Numbered from the stretch's first letter, positions 6,939 to 14,560 are shown. The stretch: DNA of 18,548 bases from an uncultured archaeon (GCA_938082915.1 CALKCG010000164.1:1-18548), one strand, 5' to 3'. Notes: a model not told the origin generated them from the letters alone. Numbers and translations: made by a program.

Positions 6939-6950
6939 ACAAATATATGA
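6939..6950 (-). promoter_or_regulatory. TATA box of the DUF2258 gene (leaderless)
   Basis: Minus-strand TCATATATTTG is centred near 6945, about 27 bases from the ATG at 6918, so transcription should begin at the start codon. Confidence 0.5.
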
Positions 6951-6963
6951 ATTTTACCGATAG

Positions 6964-8067
6964 TCAATCTACAACGGCCTCTACGATTAACCTATGAAAA
7001 GCCGTCCTTACATCAATTATTCTCTTACAAGCGGGATTATCCCTAGATGGGTGAATACGATTAGTTAACAGTATTACAAAAAGGTTCAATTTAGGACTTA
7101 TCCAGATTGATGTTCCAGTAAAACCCGTATGTCCATAAGAGTCTTGGGGAAGGGTTGACTCCAATGGTTTAGCCCATCCAAGCCCAAATCTCTTGGAGCC
7201 GTTTTCAACCCAAACCCTCACGGCTTCTTCAACGGTTTCATCTCTAAGTACTCTAACCGAACCATAGAATCCTCGATTGAGCATCATTTGGCTGAAAACC
7301 GCTAAATCGTACGACGTGGAAAATAGACCCGCATGACCTGTCACGCCCCCCATGGCGTAGGCGTTTTCATCATGAACTCCGCCTACTAATACCTTCCCCC
7401 TCCATGGACAGTTCTCCGTAGCAACGGCCTCGGCTTTAAGGAGACCGGTGGGCTTGAACGTTGTCTTAGACATTTTAAGCGGTTTAAATATTTCATTTTT
7501 AGAAAGCTCGTCGATGTTAAGCCCTGAGACTTTCTCCAGTATGAAGCCTAATAAGATAAAGCCTAAGTCGCCATAGAGGATTTTAGAGCCCAACTCGTAT
7601 TCGCAGTCCAATTGTGTTATTGCGTTTAAAAATTCGTCTTTACATTTACACGTTTTATAAAGCGGTAGCCAAGCGGGCAACCCGGAACTATGGGTTAGAA
7701 GATGCCTTATTCTAACGTTTTTCCTCCATCCACGGTCCCAACCGCTTAAGAACTCTGATACATGCGATTCGAGGCTTAAAAGCCCTTTTTCAACCATTTT
7801 AAGCGTTAAAGTCGCCGTGCAGATGGGTTTAGTAAGAGACGCCAAGTCGAAAACCGCCTCTTTAGTCATAGACCTTACTTCAGGTATGAGTTGAGCATAG
7901 CCTCTAGCCTCGTAAAGGGCTACCACAGCCTTTCGGGCTACTAGAACTACAAAACCAGGGTAAACTCCATCTCTAACCCCGCCCTCTAAAACATTCAACG
8001 CCTTCAGTAGCTTTTCGGAGTTTAAACCGGCCTCCAACGGTTCTCCAAACTTTAAAAGACTGGACAT
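6964..8067 (-). CDS. Serine hydrolase of the beta-lactamase fold, YbbE/AmiE-like (muropeptide amidase candidate)
   Basis: This 367-residue protein has the class C beta-lactamase / penicillin-binding-protein fold. Active-site motifs are SLTK (Ser77-Lys80), YGD (165-167, in place of YxN), and HTG (313-315, in place of KTG). RHLLTHSSGLP (121-131) and VHDENAYAMGGVTGHAGLFS (231-250) are the signature of the YbbE subgroup that accompanies NagZ and NamZ in bacteria. Bacillus AmiE (YbbE) removes the stem peptide from MurNAc, so this protein may release free MurNAc from muropeptides. Other members are esterases or D-aminopeptidases, so the exact bond is unproven. No signal peptide is present, unlike exported AmiE. 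It lies 39 bases downstream of the pyruvate-kinase C-domain gene on the same strand, probably as one operon, with AAGGT ten bases before the ATG. Confidence 0.8.
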   Translation of the reverse strand: MSSLLKFGEPLEAGLNSEKLLKALNVLEGGVRDGVYPGFVVLVARKAVVALYEARGYAQLIPEVRSMTKEAVFDLASLTKPICTATLTLKMVEKGLLSLESHVSEFLSGWDRGWRKNVRIRHLLTHSSGLPAWLPLYKTCKCKDEFLNAITQLDCEYELGSKILYGDLGFILLGFILEKVSGLNIDELSKNEIFKPLKMSKTTFKPTGLLKAEAVATENCPWRGKVLVGGVHDENAYAMGGVTGHAGLFSTSYDLAVFSQMMLNRGFYGSVRVLRDETVEEAVRVWVENGSKRFGLGWAKPLESTLPQDSYGHTGFTGTSIWISPKLNLFVILLTNRIHPSRDNPACKRIIDVRTAFHRLIVEAVVD

Positions 8068-8106
8068 GGTGATACCTTCAAAAATATAGGGGTGATTTAA
8101 CGCGCA

Positions 8107-8664
8107 TCAGCTGGGCATACATATTATCTCTTTTATCTTCAACTCCGTGAACTTCCGGGAGTACGATGGTTTAACCACTATCGCCGTGTCCGCTCCTCTA
8201 TCCGTCCCAGCTATGGCGATGACGTTTCTATCGACTGGTATGAGCCCTGCGTCAGCAGCCATTAGAACGATCTCGACGCAGACCTTCATGCCTTGACTAA
8301 ACCTGTAGAGGGTCTGGGCTATAACCCCTTTAACGGATAGAAAACCCGTAAATGCTTCATCGACTCCGTCGCTTAAAGAGTGGGTGCACGTAAGCACTTT
8401 AATACCTTTCTTCTGAAGGGTCAGCCGCTCATTTTCCGTCATCGTCCACCCCTCTTCACTATAACCTTCAGATATCGTTACGGCGACTACGTTGAATTTC
8501 GATGGGTTGAAGACCTCAGTCAACTTAAGTGCAGTAAAACCGTGGGTTGAAGCCACAACTACATCCTTTATTCCAAGCTCTAAAGCCCTTTCATAAGCCA
8601 ATCTGATTGTTTCTTCCGTGTTCTCCGGACCGGCCTTTTCGAAATAAGTTATGGTCTTCTTCAT
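8107..8664 (-). CDS. Stand-alone pyruvate kinase alpha/beta (C-terminal) domain protein
   Basis: This 185-residue Rossmann-like protein belongs to the family of free-standing pyruvate-kinase C-terminal domains known from archaea (AF0103 and MTH1675 type). It has a YFEKAGPENTEET start, VVASTHGFTAL (36-46), the long helix segment RFSQGMKVCVEIVLMAADAG (121-140), and AGTDRGADTAIVV (152-164). It lacks the catalytic barrel of pyruvate kinase and its reaction is unknown; the fold suggests binding of a phosphorylated small molecule. It starts the two-gene minus-strand unit with the AmiE-like hydrolase. The minus-strand box AAAAACTTATC (about 8691-8701) is roughly 30 bases before the ATG. Its link to this pathway is positional only. 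A regulatory role sensing a sugar phosphate is conceivable. Confidence 0.75.
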   Translation of the reverse strand: MKKTITYFEKAGPENTEETIRLAYERALELGIKDVVVASTHGFTALKLTEVFNPSKFNVVAVTISEGYSEEGWTMTENERLTLQKKGIKVLTCTHSLSDGVDEAFTGFLSVKGVIAQTLYRFSQGMKVCVEIVLMAADAGLIPVDRNVIAIAGTDRGADTAIVVKPSYSRKFTELKIKEIICMPS

Positions 8665-8741
8665 ATCAACTCTATTTGATCAAACTCAGGAGATAAGTTT
8701 TTGGGAAATGGTTAAGAGTTGAAGCCTACATATTTCCACTC

Positions 8742-9710
8742 ATGGTCGATTCCCTCGAGATTCGTGAGTATAGAGCCGGGGATGAAGAGGCACTAGTCGA
8801 TGTTTGGAATGAGTTCTTCAGGAAAGACCCGTTGACTTTAAAAGTCTTTGAGAGAAAGGTTTTACTCGACCCCAACTTCGACCAGTCTGGGCTTAAGATA
8901 GCCGAATTGAACGGCGAAATCGTGGGATTTCTAATTGGAATTGTAAGGCGGTATCCTCTGTTCTACCATGGGTTGGAAGAGGAAAACGGTTGGATAACCG
9001 CTATAGCTGTGAAAACTGGGCTCATTGGAGTGAGCGTTGCCGACCATTTAATGGTGGAAGCATTTAAATTTTTCAAAGAGAAAAAGCGTAAGTACGTCTG
9101 GTTTTCACCATACACTCCCAACTACTTCTTCCCAGGGGTAGACCCCGAGAGGTATGGAGAATTGTTCGATTTACTCGTTAAACACGGTTTTGAAAAAGTT
9201 TACGAGGCTTTAAGCATGGATGCTCAACTGTATCCAGACTACAGTCTACCGGATTGGGTTGTTGAAATCGAGAAGAAGCTTGAAGAAGAAGCTGTAAAGA
9301 TCCAATCCTTAGAAACCAGGTACGTTTATCCGCTTTTGAAATTCATCAGGGAGAACTTTCACGCAGACTGGTATAGACACACGTTGGAGCTTCTTCAAAG
9401 CGGATGCGACAAAGATCAAATACTCATAGCCGTTAAACACGGTGAGGTTGTAGGATACTGTCAGTATTTCCACGGTGAAGAATACGATTGGCATAGACCC
9501 GGAACACACTTCGGTCCCTTTGGTGTAAGAAAAGATATGAGGGGGAAGGGCATTGGAAGTGTTCTAATGGCTAAGTGCCTCCAGAGCATGCGGTCGAAGG
9601 GCTTTCACAATGCCTTCCTATTATGGACCGATAGGGAGACCGCTAAGTTCTACTCGCGCTTCGGTTTTAAAGCGACCAGGAGCTTTTACATTATGAGGAA
9701 AGTCCTATAG
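8742..9710 (+). CDS. Tandem GNAT N-acetyltransferase
   Basis: This 322-residue protein has two GNAT folds. The N-terminal domain (about 5-165) begins EIREYRAGDEEALVDVWNEFF and keeps the fold, but its acetyl-CoA loop (KTGLIGVSVADHLM, 91-104) is only loosely like the motif. The C-terminal domain (about 190-322) has a full acetyl-CoA-binding motif A, FGVRKDMRGKGIGSVLM, with RGKGIG at 267-272, and the usual closing segment AKFYSRFGFKATRSF. The C-terminal domain is probably the active one. The gene is followed with no gap by the PIG-L deacetylase (TAG then GTG), so the two are translationally coupled. Together they could remove and re-add acetyl groups on an amino sugar such as GlcNAc or MurNAc. 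Substrate assignment is inference from context. Confidence 0.8.
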   Translation: MVDSLEIREYRAGDEEALVDVWNEFFRKDPLTLKVFERKVLLDPNFDQSGLKIAELNGEIVGFLIGIVRRYPLFYHGLEEENGWITAIAVKTGLIGVSVADHLMVEAFKFFKEKKRKYVWFSPYTPNYFFPGVDPERYGELFDLLVKHGFEKVYEALSMDAQLYPDYSLPDWVVEIEKKLEEEAVKIQSLETRYVYPLLKFIRENFHADWYRHTLELLQSGCDKDQILIAVKHGEVVGYCQYFHGEEYDWHRPGTHFGPFGVRKDMRGKGIGSVLMAKCLQSMRSKGFHNAFLLWTDRETAKFYSRFGFKATRSFYIMRKVL

Positions 9711-10406
9711 GTGGTAGACGTGGTGAGACTTATGGTGATAGGTGCGCACGCCGGGGATGCTGAAGTCACCTGTGGAGGGATAATCGCCAAGTATTCGAAA
9801 CGAGATCGTGCAATCATCGTGCACATGACTTTAGGTGAAAAAGGACACTTTAAGCTTTCAGCTGAAGAATATGGACTTCAAAAGCGTAGTGAAGCCGAAA
9901 AAGCAGCTAAAATCCTAGGTGCCGAAGTCGTATTCCTACCCTATAAGGATGCTGAGCTACCGACCGACAGCGAAGTCAAGTTTAGACTGTGCGATTTGAT
10001 TAGAGAGCATAAGCCAGACGTATTGGTGACGCATTGGAAGGGGAGCATTCACAGAGACCATAGGAGTACGTATTTAAACGTAAGAGACGCGGTCTTCTAC
10101 GCCGCACTACCAGCGGTTAAGAGGGAGAAGTCCCCATTCCGCGTCAAGGCGTTGTACTACGCGGAGAACTGGGAAGACCCTTATGGTTTTAAACCGCAGG
10201 TTTACGTAGATATAAGCGAAGAGTTTGAAGTGTGGAGGGAGGCCGCCAGCGTGTACGCATTCGCTAGGGGGGAGACTGGTTTTCCATACATAGAGTACTA
10301 CACCTGCCTCTTTAGATTGAGGGGAATCGAATCCGGCTTCAAATATGCTCAAGCATTTATGGTCCCTGAGGCCCAGAGGAAGGTGCGGATGAAAGAGTTG
10401 CCATAA
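9711..10406 (+). CDS. PIG-L (LmbE-like) zinc-dependent N-acetyl-sugar deacetylase
   Basis: This 231-residue protein is of the PIG-L/LmbE family, which deacetylates GlcNAc-containing compounds (GlcNAc-PI, MshB substrate, diacetylchitobiose). The first metal motif is AHAGDAE at 12-18, a variant of the usual AHPDDAE that keeps His13 and Asp16; the second is HRDH at 114-117. Between them are VHMTLGEKGH and KPDVLVTHW (101-109). The open frame begins with GTG at 9711 directly after the GNAT stop. A GTG at 9720 is also likely, since TAGGTGG lies just before it. Archaea use a PIG-L deacetylase (Dac) for chitin-derived amino sugars, so deacetylation of GlcNAc or MurNAc derivatives here is reasonable, but the substrate is not proven. 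The gene converges on namZ with 12 bases between them. Confidence 0.85.
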   Translation: MVDVVRLMVIGAHAGDAEVTCGGIIAKYSKRDRAIIVHMTLGEKGHFKLSAEEYGLQKRSEAEKAAKILGAEVVFLPYKDAELPTDSEVKFRLCDLIREHKPDVLVTHWKGSIHRDHRSTYLNVRDAVFYAALPAVKREKSPFRVKALYYAENWEDPYGFKPQVYVDISEEFEVWREAASVYAFARGETGFPYIEYYTCLFRLRGIESGFKYAQAFMVPEAQRKVRMKELP

Positions 10407-10418
10407 CTCCTTAGACCA

Positions 10419-11636
10419 TTAATCGTAAAGAAGGTATTTCCTCCTATTTTTCTCAAAACGCTCTACTTCATCGCATAACTTGGCCACTTCCTTAAACTCA
10501 CACCCTCCCTCTATAAGTTCACGAACTGCATCGCTTCCGATTAAACAGTCGAAGTAGTATCTTGCTTGAGGTTTAGTGGATGGACCGCCGACTCCGCAAA
10601 TAGAACACCCCAACGTACCTTCGTAGCATTCCACGTTAAACCGGAGCTCATCCGGGTGAATCCTCTTAACCGCCCATACTATGGCTAATCCGAGTTTGAC
10701 GGGCTCCAATGTATTTCTGTCGGTGACGTGTATTTGCAATCCACGACACAGCTGTTCCCCGTACTTACGATACCTGGGTATGAATGTAGAAGGTCTAAAC
10801 TTAACACCTTTAATAGGCAGACTTTTCAATTCTTCAACTAGTCTACAATTGTCTATCCACGGAGCACCTATCAGTTCGAAGGGTTTTGTCGTACCCCTGC
10901 CTTCAGATATATTGGTCCCCTCTAGTAAGCACGTCCCTGGGTAGACGGTTGCCGTACTTAAACACGGCATGTTGGGCGATGGGGGAACCCATGGAAGACC
11001 AGTTTCGTCAAACCACATCCTGCGATTCCACTCGATCATCCTATGCACTTTCAATTTTGTGTTTAATCCAGCCTCTTCGTTAAACAGTAAAGCCAGCTCC
11101 CCCACGGTCATTCCATGCCTAACCGGAATATCCCATATACCGACGAACGACCTATACCTTTTATCGAGGATTGGGCCTTCTACGCGGTTTCCCGTTATGG
11201 GATTCGGTCTATCCAATACGATGACCTCTACATCGTTTTCCCCAGCAGCTTCTAAAACGTAGAAGAGCGTTGAAATATACGTGTAGAAGCGGGCTCCAAC
11301 GTCTTGAATATCGTAAATCAACACGTCTATTTCACTCAGTGTTTCTTTAGAGGGCTTTAACCTGACCCCGTATAGGCTGTAGACTGGAAGCCGCGTCCTT
11401 TCATCTACGTAGCTTTCTACGGAGAAGCCCTCAGGCATATCCCCTCTAAAACCGTGTTCCGGAGCGAAAATAGCTCTAACGTCTAAGCGAAGCTTGAAGT
11501 AAAGTACATCTACCAGATGCTCCAATTCGGGTGTGACGCCAGTATGGTTTGAAACAACGCCTATGCACTTACCCATTAGAGACGATGAGTAATCTTCAAT
11601 TAGGGATTGAATACCCAATTTGAGTTTGAACGACAC
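10419..11636 (-). CDS. namZ: NamZ-type exo-beta-N-acetylmuramidase (DUF1343, GH171)
   Basis: This 405-residue protein of the YbbC/DUF1343 family is now known in Bacillus as NamZ, which releases MurNAc from the non-reducing end of murein chains. The family signature is nearly complete: NHTG (30-33), APEHGFRG (58-65, holding the likely catalytic Glu60), YDIQDVGARFYTY (108-120), DRPNPI (142-147), PVRHGMT (171-177), PSPNMP (219-224) and EGTNISEGRGTTKPFE (239-254). The length fits the bacterial proteins without their signal peptide. No export signal is seen, so the enzyme should act in the cytoplasm on imported fragments. The start is GTG at 11636, which coincides with the predicted transcription start, so the mRNA is leaderless. 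It diverges from the kinase-murQ pair. Its presence in an archaeal context is unexpected, because archaea lack MurNAc. Confidence 0.88.
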   Translation of the reverse strand: MSFKLKLGIQSLIEDYSSSLMGKCIGVVSNHTGVTPELEHLVDVLYFKLRLDVRAIFAPEHGFRGDMPEGFSVESYVDERTRLPVYSLYGVRLKPSKETLSEIDVLIYDIQDVGARFYTYISTLFYVLEAAGENDVEVIVLDRPNPITGNRVEGPILDKRYRSFVGIWDIPVRHGMTVGELALLFNEEAGLNTKLKVHRMIEWNRRMWFDETGLPWVPPSPNMPCLSTATVYPGTCLLEGTNISEGRGTTKPFELIGAPWIDNCRLVEELKSLPIKGVKFRPSTFIPRYRKYGEQLCRGLQIHVTDRNTLEPVKLGLAIVWAVKRIHPDELRFNVECYEGTLGCSICGVGGPSTKPQARYYFDCLIGSDAVRELIEGGCEFKEVAKLCDEVERFEKNRRKYLLYD

Positions 11637-11640
11637 GAAT

Positions 11641-11669
11641 AAATATAACGGAGATGTTGCTATTATAGT
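11641..11669. promoter_or_regulatory. Interleaved divergent promoters for namZ and kinase-murQ
   Basis: The 41-base gap holds a plus-strand box AAATATAA (11641-11648), about 33 bases before the kinase ATG at 11678, and a minus-strand box CTATAATAG (about 11660-11668), about 27 bases before the namZ GTG at 11636. Each promoter's TATA box lies inside the other's initiation region, so polymerases could not use both at once. The arrangement ties the two transcripts together. Confidence 0.5.
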
Positions 11670-11677
11670 TTTTAGTA

Positions 11678-12679
11678 ATGAAGTTTTTCTGCGGTATTGA
11701 TGGAGGAGCTACGAAGACGTCATGTTTGATAGCTGATGAAAACGGTCACGTTGTCGGCTTAGGCCACTCTAGGTCTTCTAACGTATCCGTGGTGGGCGTT
11801 AAAACAATGCTCAGTAGCATTAAGGAGGCTTTGGACTTCGCCGTTGAAAACGCCGGGATAAGTATTAAGCAGATAGATACAATCTTCGTAGCAATTGCTG
11901 GAGGCGGTAGTGAGCGTAGGAGAAGACTGATAAGACAAAGCATTGGGGAGTTGGGGATTTCAAACAAGGTTTACGTGGACAGCGACGCCGTAGCTGCGTT
12001 CACGGCTACGACTCTGGGAAGACCCGGCGTCGTCGTAATATCGGGTACGGGCTCTATAGTTTTAGGCTTAGATGAAAATGGCGTCTACCATAGGGTGGGC
12101 GGTTGGGGATACTTAATCGACGATGAGGGGAGCGCCTTCTACATAGGTAGAGAAGCTTTAAGGTATGCGCTCATGGCTTATGACGGAAGAGGTGAGGAGA
12201 CGGACCTAGTGACGTACATACCGAAACACTTTAACGTAGATTCACTCGTAGACGTCGTAGACCTCATATCGCTGAGGAAGATAGGGGTCGTGGAGATAGC
12301 GTCTTTAGCTCCATTGGTGGTGAAGCTTTGGAAGAGTGGAGACGGCATTGCGTCGACTATTATACGTAGGTCTTGCTACGAACTCGCCCATGCAGCCTCA
12401 ACTGTCATAAATAGGATGAAGATGAAGAATCCATTAGTCGGTGTCCGAGGAGGAGTTTTCGAAGGCGATGCCGACTTTACTAAGCTATTCTTCCAAATCC
12501 TAAAGAAGAAGGTGCCGCGCATCAGGAGGTCCAAGTCCAAGTTCAAACCAGTACTTGGTGCACTACTTTTAGCCTATAAAAGCGCTGAAAGACCGTTGAA
12601 TCGCCGTTTAATACTCAACCTCTCCGAGTCCGCGTCCAAAGAAGTCTACGTGATGGAGGCTGTTTTCCTCCATGGATGA
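11678..12679 (+). CDS. BadF/BcrA-family sugar kinase, likely MurNAc/GlcNAc kinase (MurK-like)
   Basis: This 333-residue ASKHA-fold kinase of the BadF/BadG family includes eukaryotic GlcNAc kinase and the clostridial MurNAc/GlcNAc kinase MurK. Visible motifs are phosphate-1 IDGGATKT (7-14), AGGGSERRR (74-82), the catalytic-region YVDSDAVAA (99-107), phosphate-2 VISGTGSI (120-127), and GGWGYLIDDEGSAFYIGR (141-158), which is typical for amino-sugar kinases of this family. The stop overlaps the ATG of murQ by eight bases, so the two are translated together. The inferred reaction is ATP-dependent 6-phosphorylation of MurNAc (and perhaps GlcNAc), giving the substrate of MurQ without a PTS, which archaea generally lack. 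GlcNAc-only specificity is the main alternative. Confidence 0.82.
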   Translation: MKFFCGIDGGATKTSCLIADENGHVVGLGHSRSSNVSVVGVKTMLSSIKEALDFAVENAGISIKQIDTIFVAIAGGGSERRRRLIRQSIGELGISNKVYVDSDAVAAFTATTLGRPGVVVISGTGSIVLGLDENGVYHRVGGWGYLIDDEGSAFYIGREALRYALMAYDGRGEETDLVTYIPKHFNVDSLVDVVDLISLRKIGVVEIASLAPLVVKLWKSGDGIASTIIRRSCYELAHAASTVINRMKMKNPLVGVRGGVFEGDADFTKLFFQILKKKVPRIRRSKSKFKPVLGALLLAYKSAERPLNRRLILNLSESASKEVYVMEAVFLHG

Positions 12680-13614
12680 CGTGGAAGAGCTCGATAGACT
12701 CATATCTGAACAGAGGAACGTTAGGTCCGTTGAGTTGGACAAGCTTGACGTAGAAGACGTGCTCAGACTGATAAATGACGAGGATAAGAAGGTGGCTTAC
12801 GCCGTTGAAAAGGAAATACCGAACATCGCTAAAGCTGTAGAGGCATGTGTACGCAGTTTGAAGAGTGGGGGGGCGCATTTTCTACGTAGGTGCTGGAACG
12901 AGCGGTAGACTGGCGGTCATAGATAGAGCGGAGCTACTGTCGACCTTTAGCATGGATCCTAGAAGACTCGTAGCAATTCTAGCCGGAGGCTTAAAAGCCA
13001 TGTATGGCCCATCTGAGGCGGCTGAAGACAGGGAGGAAAACGGCGTCAAAGCCATCGCTAAATATGGAGTAGGCAAGGTCGACACCGTTATAGGCATTTC
13101 AGCCAGTGGACGTACTCCATACGTAATGGGCGCTTTAAAAGAGGCTAAGAGTAGAGGGGCAACCACCGTAGCCATTACCGTAAACCCAGACGCCAAGATT
13201 TCAAAATATGCCGACATCGTCATATGCACTATCGTTGGACCTGAGGTGGTAGCAGGCTCTACACGTATGAAGGCCGGTACAGCTCAGAAGATGATTCTCA
13301 CAATGCTCAGTACGACTCTTATGGTTAAACTCGGAATGGTTCACAGCAACCTCATGATAAACCTTAAACCGATCAGTTTCAAACTGAGGGAGAGGGCTAA
13401 ACACATAGTAATGATTGAAACAGGCGTCAACTACGAAGAAGCTTCGAGAGTCTTAGAAAGTACCAACTACGATGTTAAAGCATCGATAATAATGCTTAAA
13501 ACAGGCGTAGAATACGGATTAGCTAAAAAGGCTTTGGAAAAAGCCGATGGAAACCTAGAAGAAGCCTCAACAGTAGCAGCTAGATTGAAGGATAAGTTTA
13601 AAAAAGTAAGTTAA
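12672..13614 (+). CDS. murQ: N-acetylmuramic acid 6-phosphate etherase MurQ, interrupted by a +1 frameshift
   Basis: MurQ cleaves the D-lactyl ether of MurNAc-6-P to give GlcNAc-6-P and D-lactate. The N-terminal part (12672-12866 frame) has the family start EQRNVRSVELDKL and INDEDKKVAYAVEKEIP; the rest is in another frame from about 12867: GRIFYVGAGTSGRLAVIDRAE (catalytic Glu of the AE pair), AEDREENGVKA (second Glu region), ISASGRTPYV, GSTRMKAGTAQKM, and a UBA-like C-terminal helical region (ETGVNYEEASRVL). The two frames meet in a run of seven G (12867-12873); with six G the protein reads continuously as S-G-G-R-I-F-Y, about 313 residues against 298 in E. coli. The break is therefore a single extra base: assembly error, recent mutation or slippage. 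All other key residues are intact, which argues for a working gene. It is the second gene after the kinase, with overlap. Confidence 0.88.
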
Positions 13615-13786
13615 ACTTATACGCTCACTTTAAACTACCGAATTTAAAACACATATAGGTTTCCGATGTTATTCCAGACGAAGGCTTTCGACATCGAGTC
13701 AGCTATTGTATAAAGATCTCACCATCCAATATACTGCAGAGAAATTGATAACTTCAGGTTTAACTCTTCACTTCATATAGTTCTGA

Positions 13787-13942
13787 CTTATCCGTTTGTA
13801 CTCTTCTCCAACTAACTGGCTTATACCAAGGTTCTGGAGAGGAGTATTCAATATCGCCACAATGGACGTGTATGAGCCCCTACTCGGAGTTTCAACACTT
13901 GAAGGTTTAGAGATAAGAGTAGACCCAACAACAGGAAAGTAG
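13787..13942 (+). pseudogene. C-terminal relic of a clan AA aspartyl protease
   Basis: An open stretch ending at a TAG (13940-13942) closes with VYEPLLGVSTLEGLEIRVDP and TTGK, the characteristic end (LLGVTTLExLGLKVDPxTG) of small retropepsin-like aspartyl proteases common in archaea. The active-site Asp region that should lie about 70-100 residues upstream is absent, and upstream frames are closed, so only the tail survives. It lies 170 bases after murQ, at the start of a 1 kb stretch without intact genes. Confidence 0.55.
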
Positions 13943-14147
13943 AAAGCACTCTAACTTTCCAACAATTTCTTGCGATGTGAGTGGCGAAGTTCAAACTCAT
14001 GAAGACCACACAATGGAATTTCGCATCCGGCTTTTTCCGTTTAAAATTAGGGCTGTCCCCTTCATGTGGATGAAGTGTCTAAGCTGGAATAAAGCCTCTA
14101 TTTAAAATGAATAGTAAGATTCCAGCATAGAGAATGGTCCATCTTAA

Positions 14148-14270
14148 AGAGAGATATGGGATAGTGGAGAAGCACTCCCTGCTGAACTGACAGATGAAGC
14201 TGAAAACGTAACGCCTCAGGCGAATGCTGTAAGCTCCGACTTTAGCTGTGGAGGAGCCTACGAATCTTAA
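14148..14270 (+). pseudogene. Possible transposase C-terminal relic
   Basis: This open piece reads EIWDSGEALPAELTDEAENV, then TPQANAVSSDFSCGGAYES. The style resembles the tails of archaeal IS605-family OrfB (TnpB) proteins, but I cannot confirm this and no RuvC or zinc motif is left. Neighbouring frames (13943-14400) hold more short protein-like pieces and stops. It is treated as transposon debris with low confidence. Confidence 0.2.
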
Positions 14271-14409
14271 GTTCTATACTCTTACCCGGCTCAACATTAA
14301 AGAGTATGATTCAAGTGGAAACGTAATAAAGGGCTCATAAAACGCTTTAAAGAGAGGAGACCAAAATAAACCTTGAAAAATCATAAATCAGAAATTGTAA
14401 TTGAAAGAT

Positions 14410-14560
14410 TACTGAAAATTTATGCTTTGTGACTTAATTCTCGTTTTGCTTCAGCCCTTTAAAGTAAGGAATTCGAAAAGGGACCTATGGGTTAATTAGG
14501 AAAGTAGAGCCATGACGGGTGAAAGAACATAATTAAGCTACAAAGCAAAAATTTACAGTA
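14410..14560. mobile_element. 151-bp element with 30-bp terminal inverted repeats (MITE-like)
   Basis: Bases 14410-14439 and the reverse complement of 14531-14560 agree at 26 of 30 positions, beginning TACTG and ending CTTAATT. The 91-bp interior has no reading frame. This matches a miniature inverted-repeat transposable element or the joined ends of a deleted IS. No clear target duplication flanks it, and the same repeat was not found elsewhere in the window. A long RNA hairpin is the alternative reading. Confidence 0.5.

Noticed and set aside
12865..13614. A separate short sugar-isomerase-domain protein starting at the GTG at 12865
   Set aside because: The preceding frame holds the conserved MurQ N-terminus that continues it exactly after removing one G, so this is one frameshifted gene.
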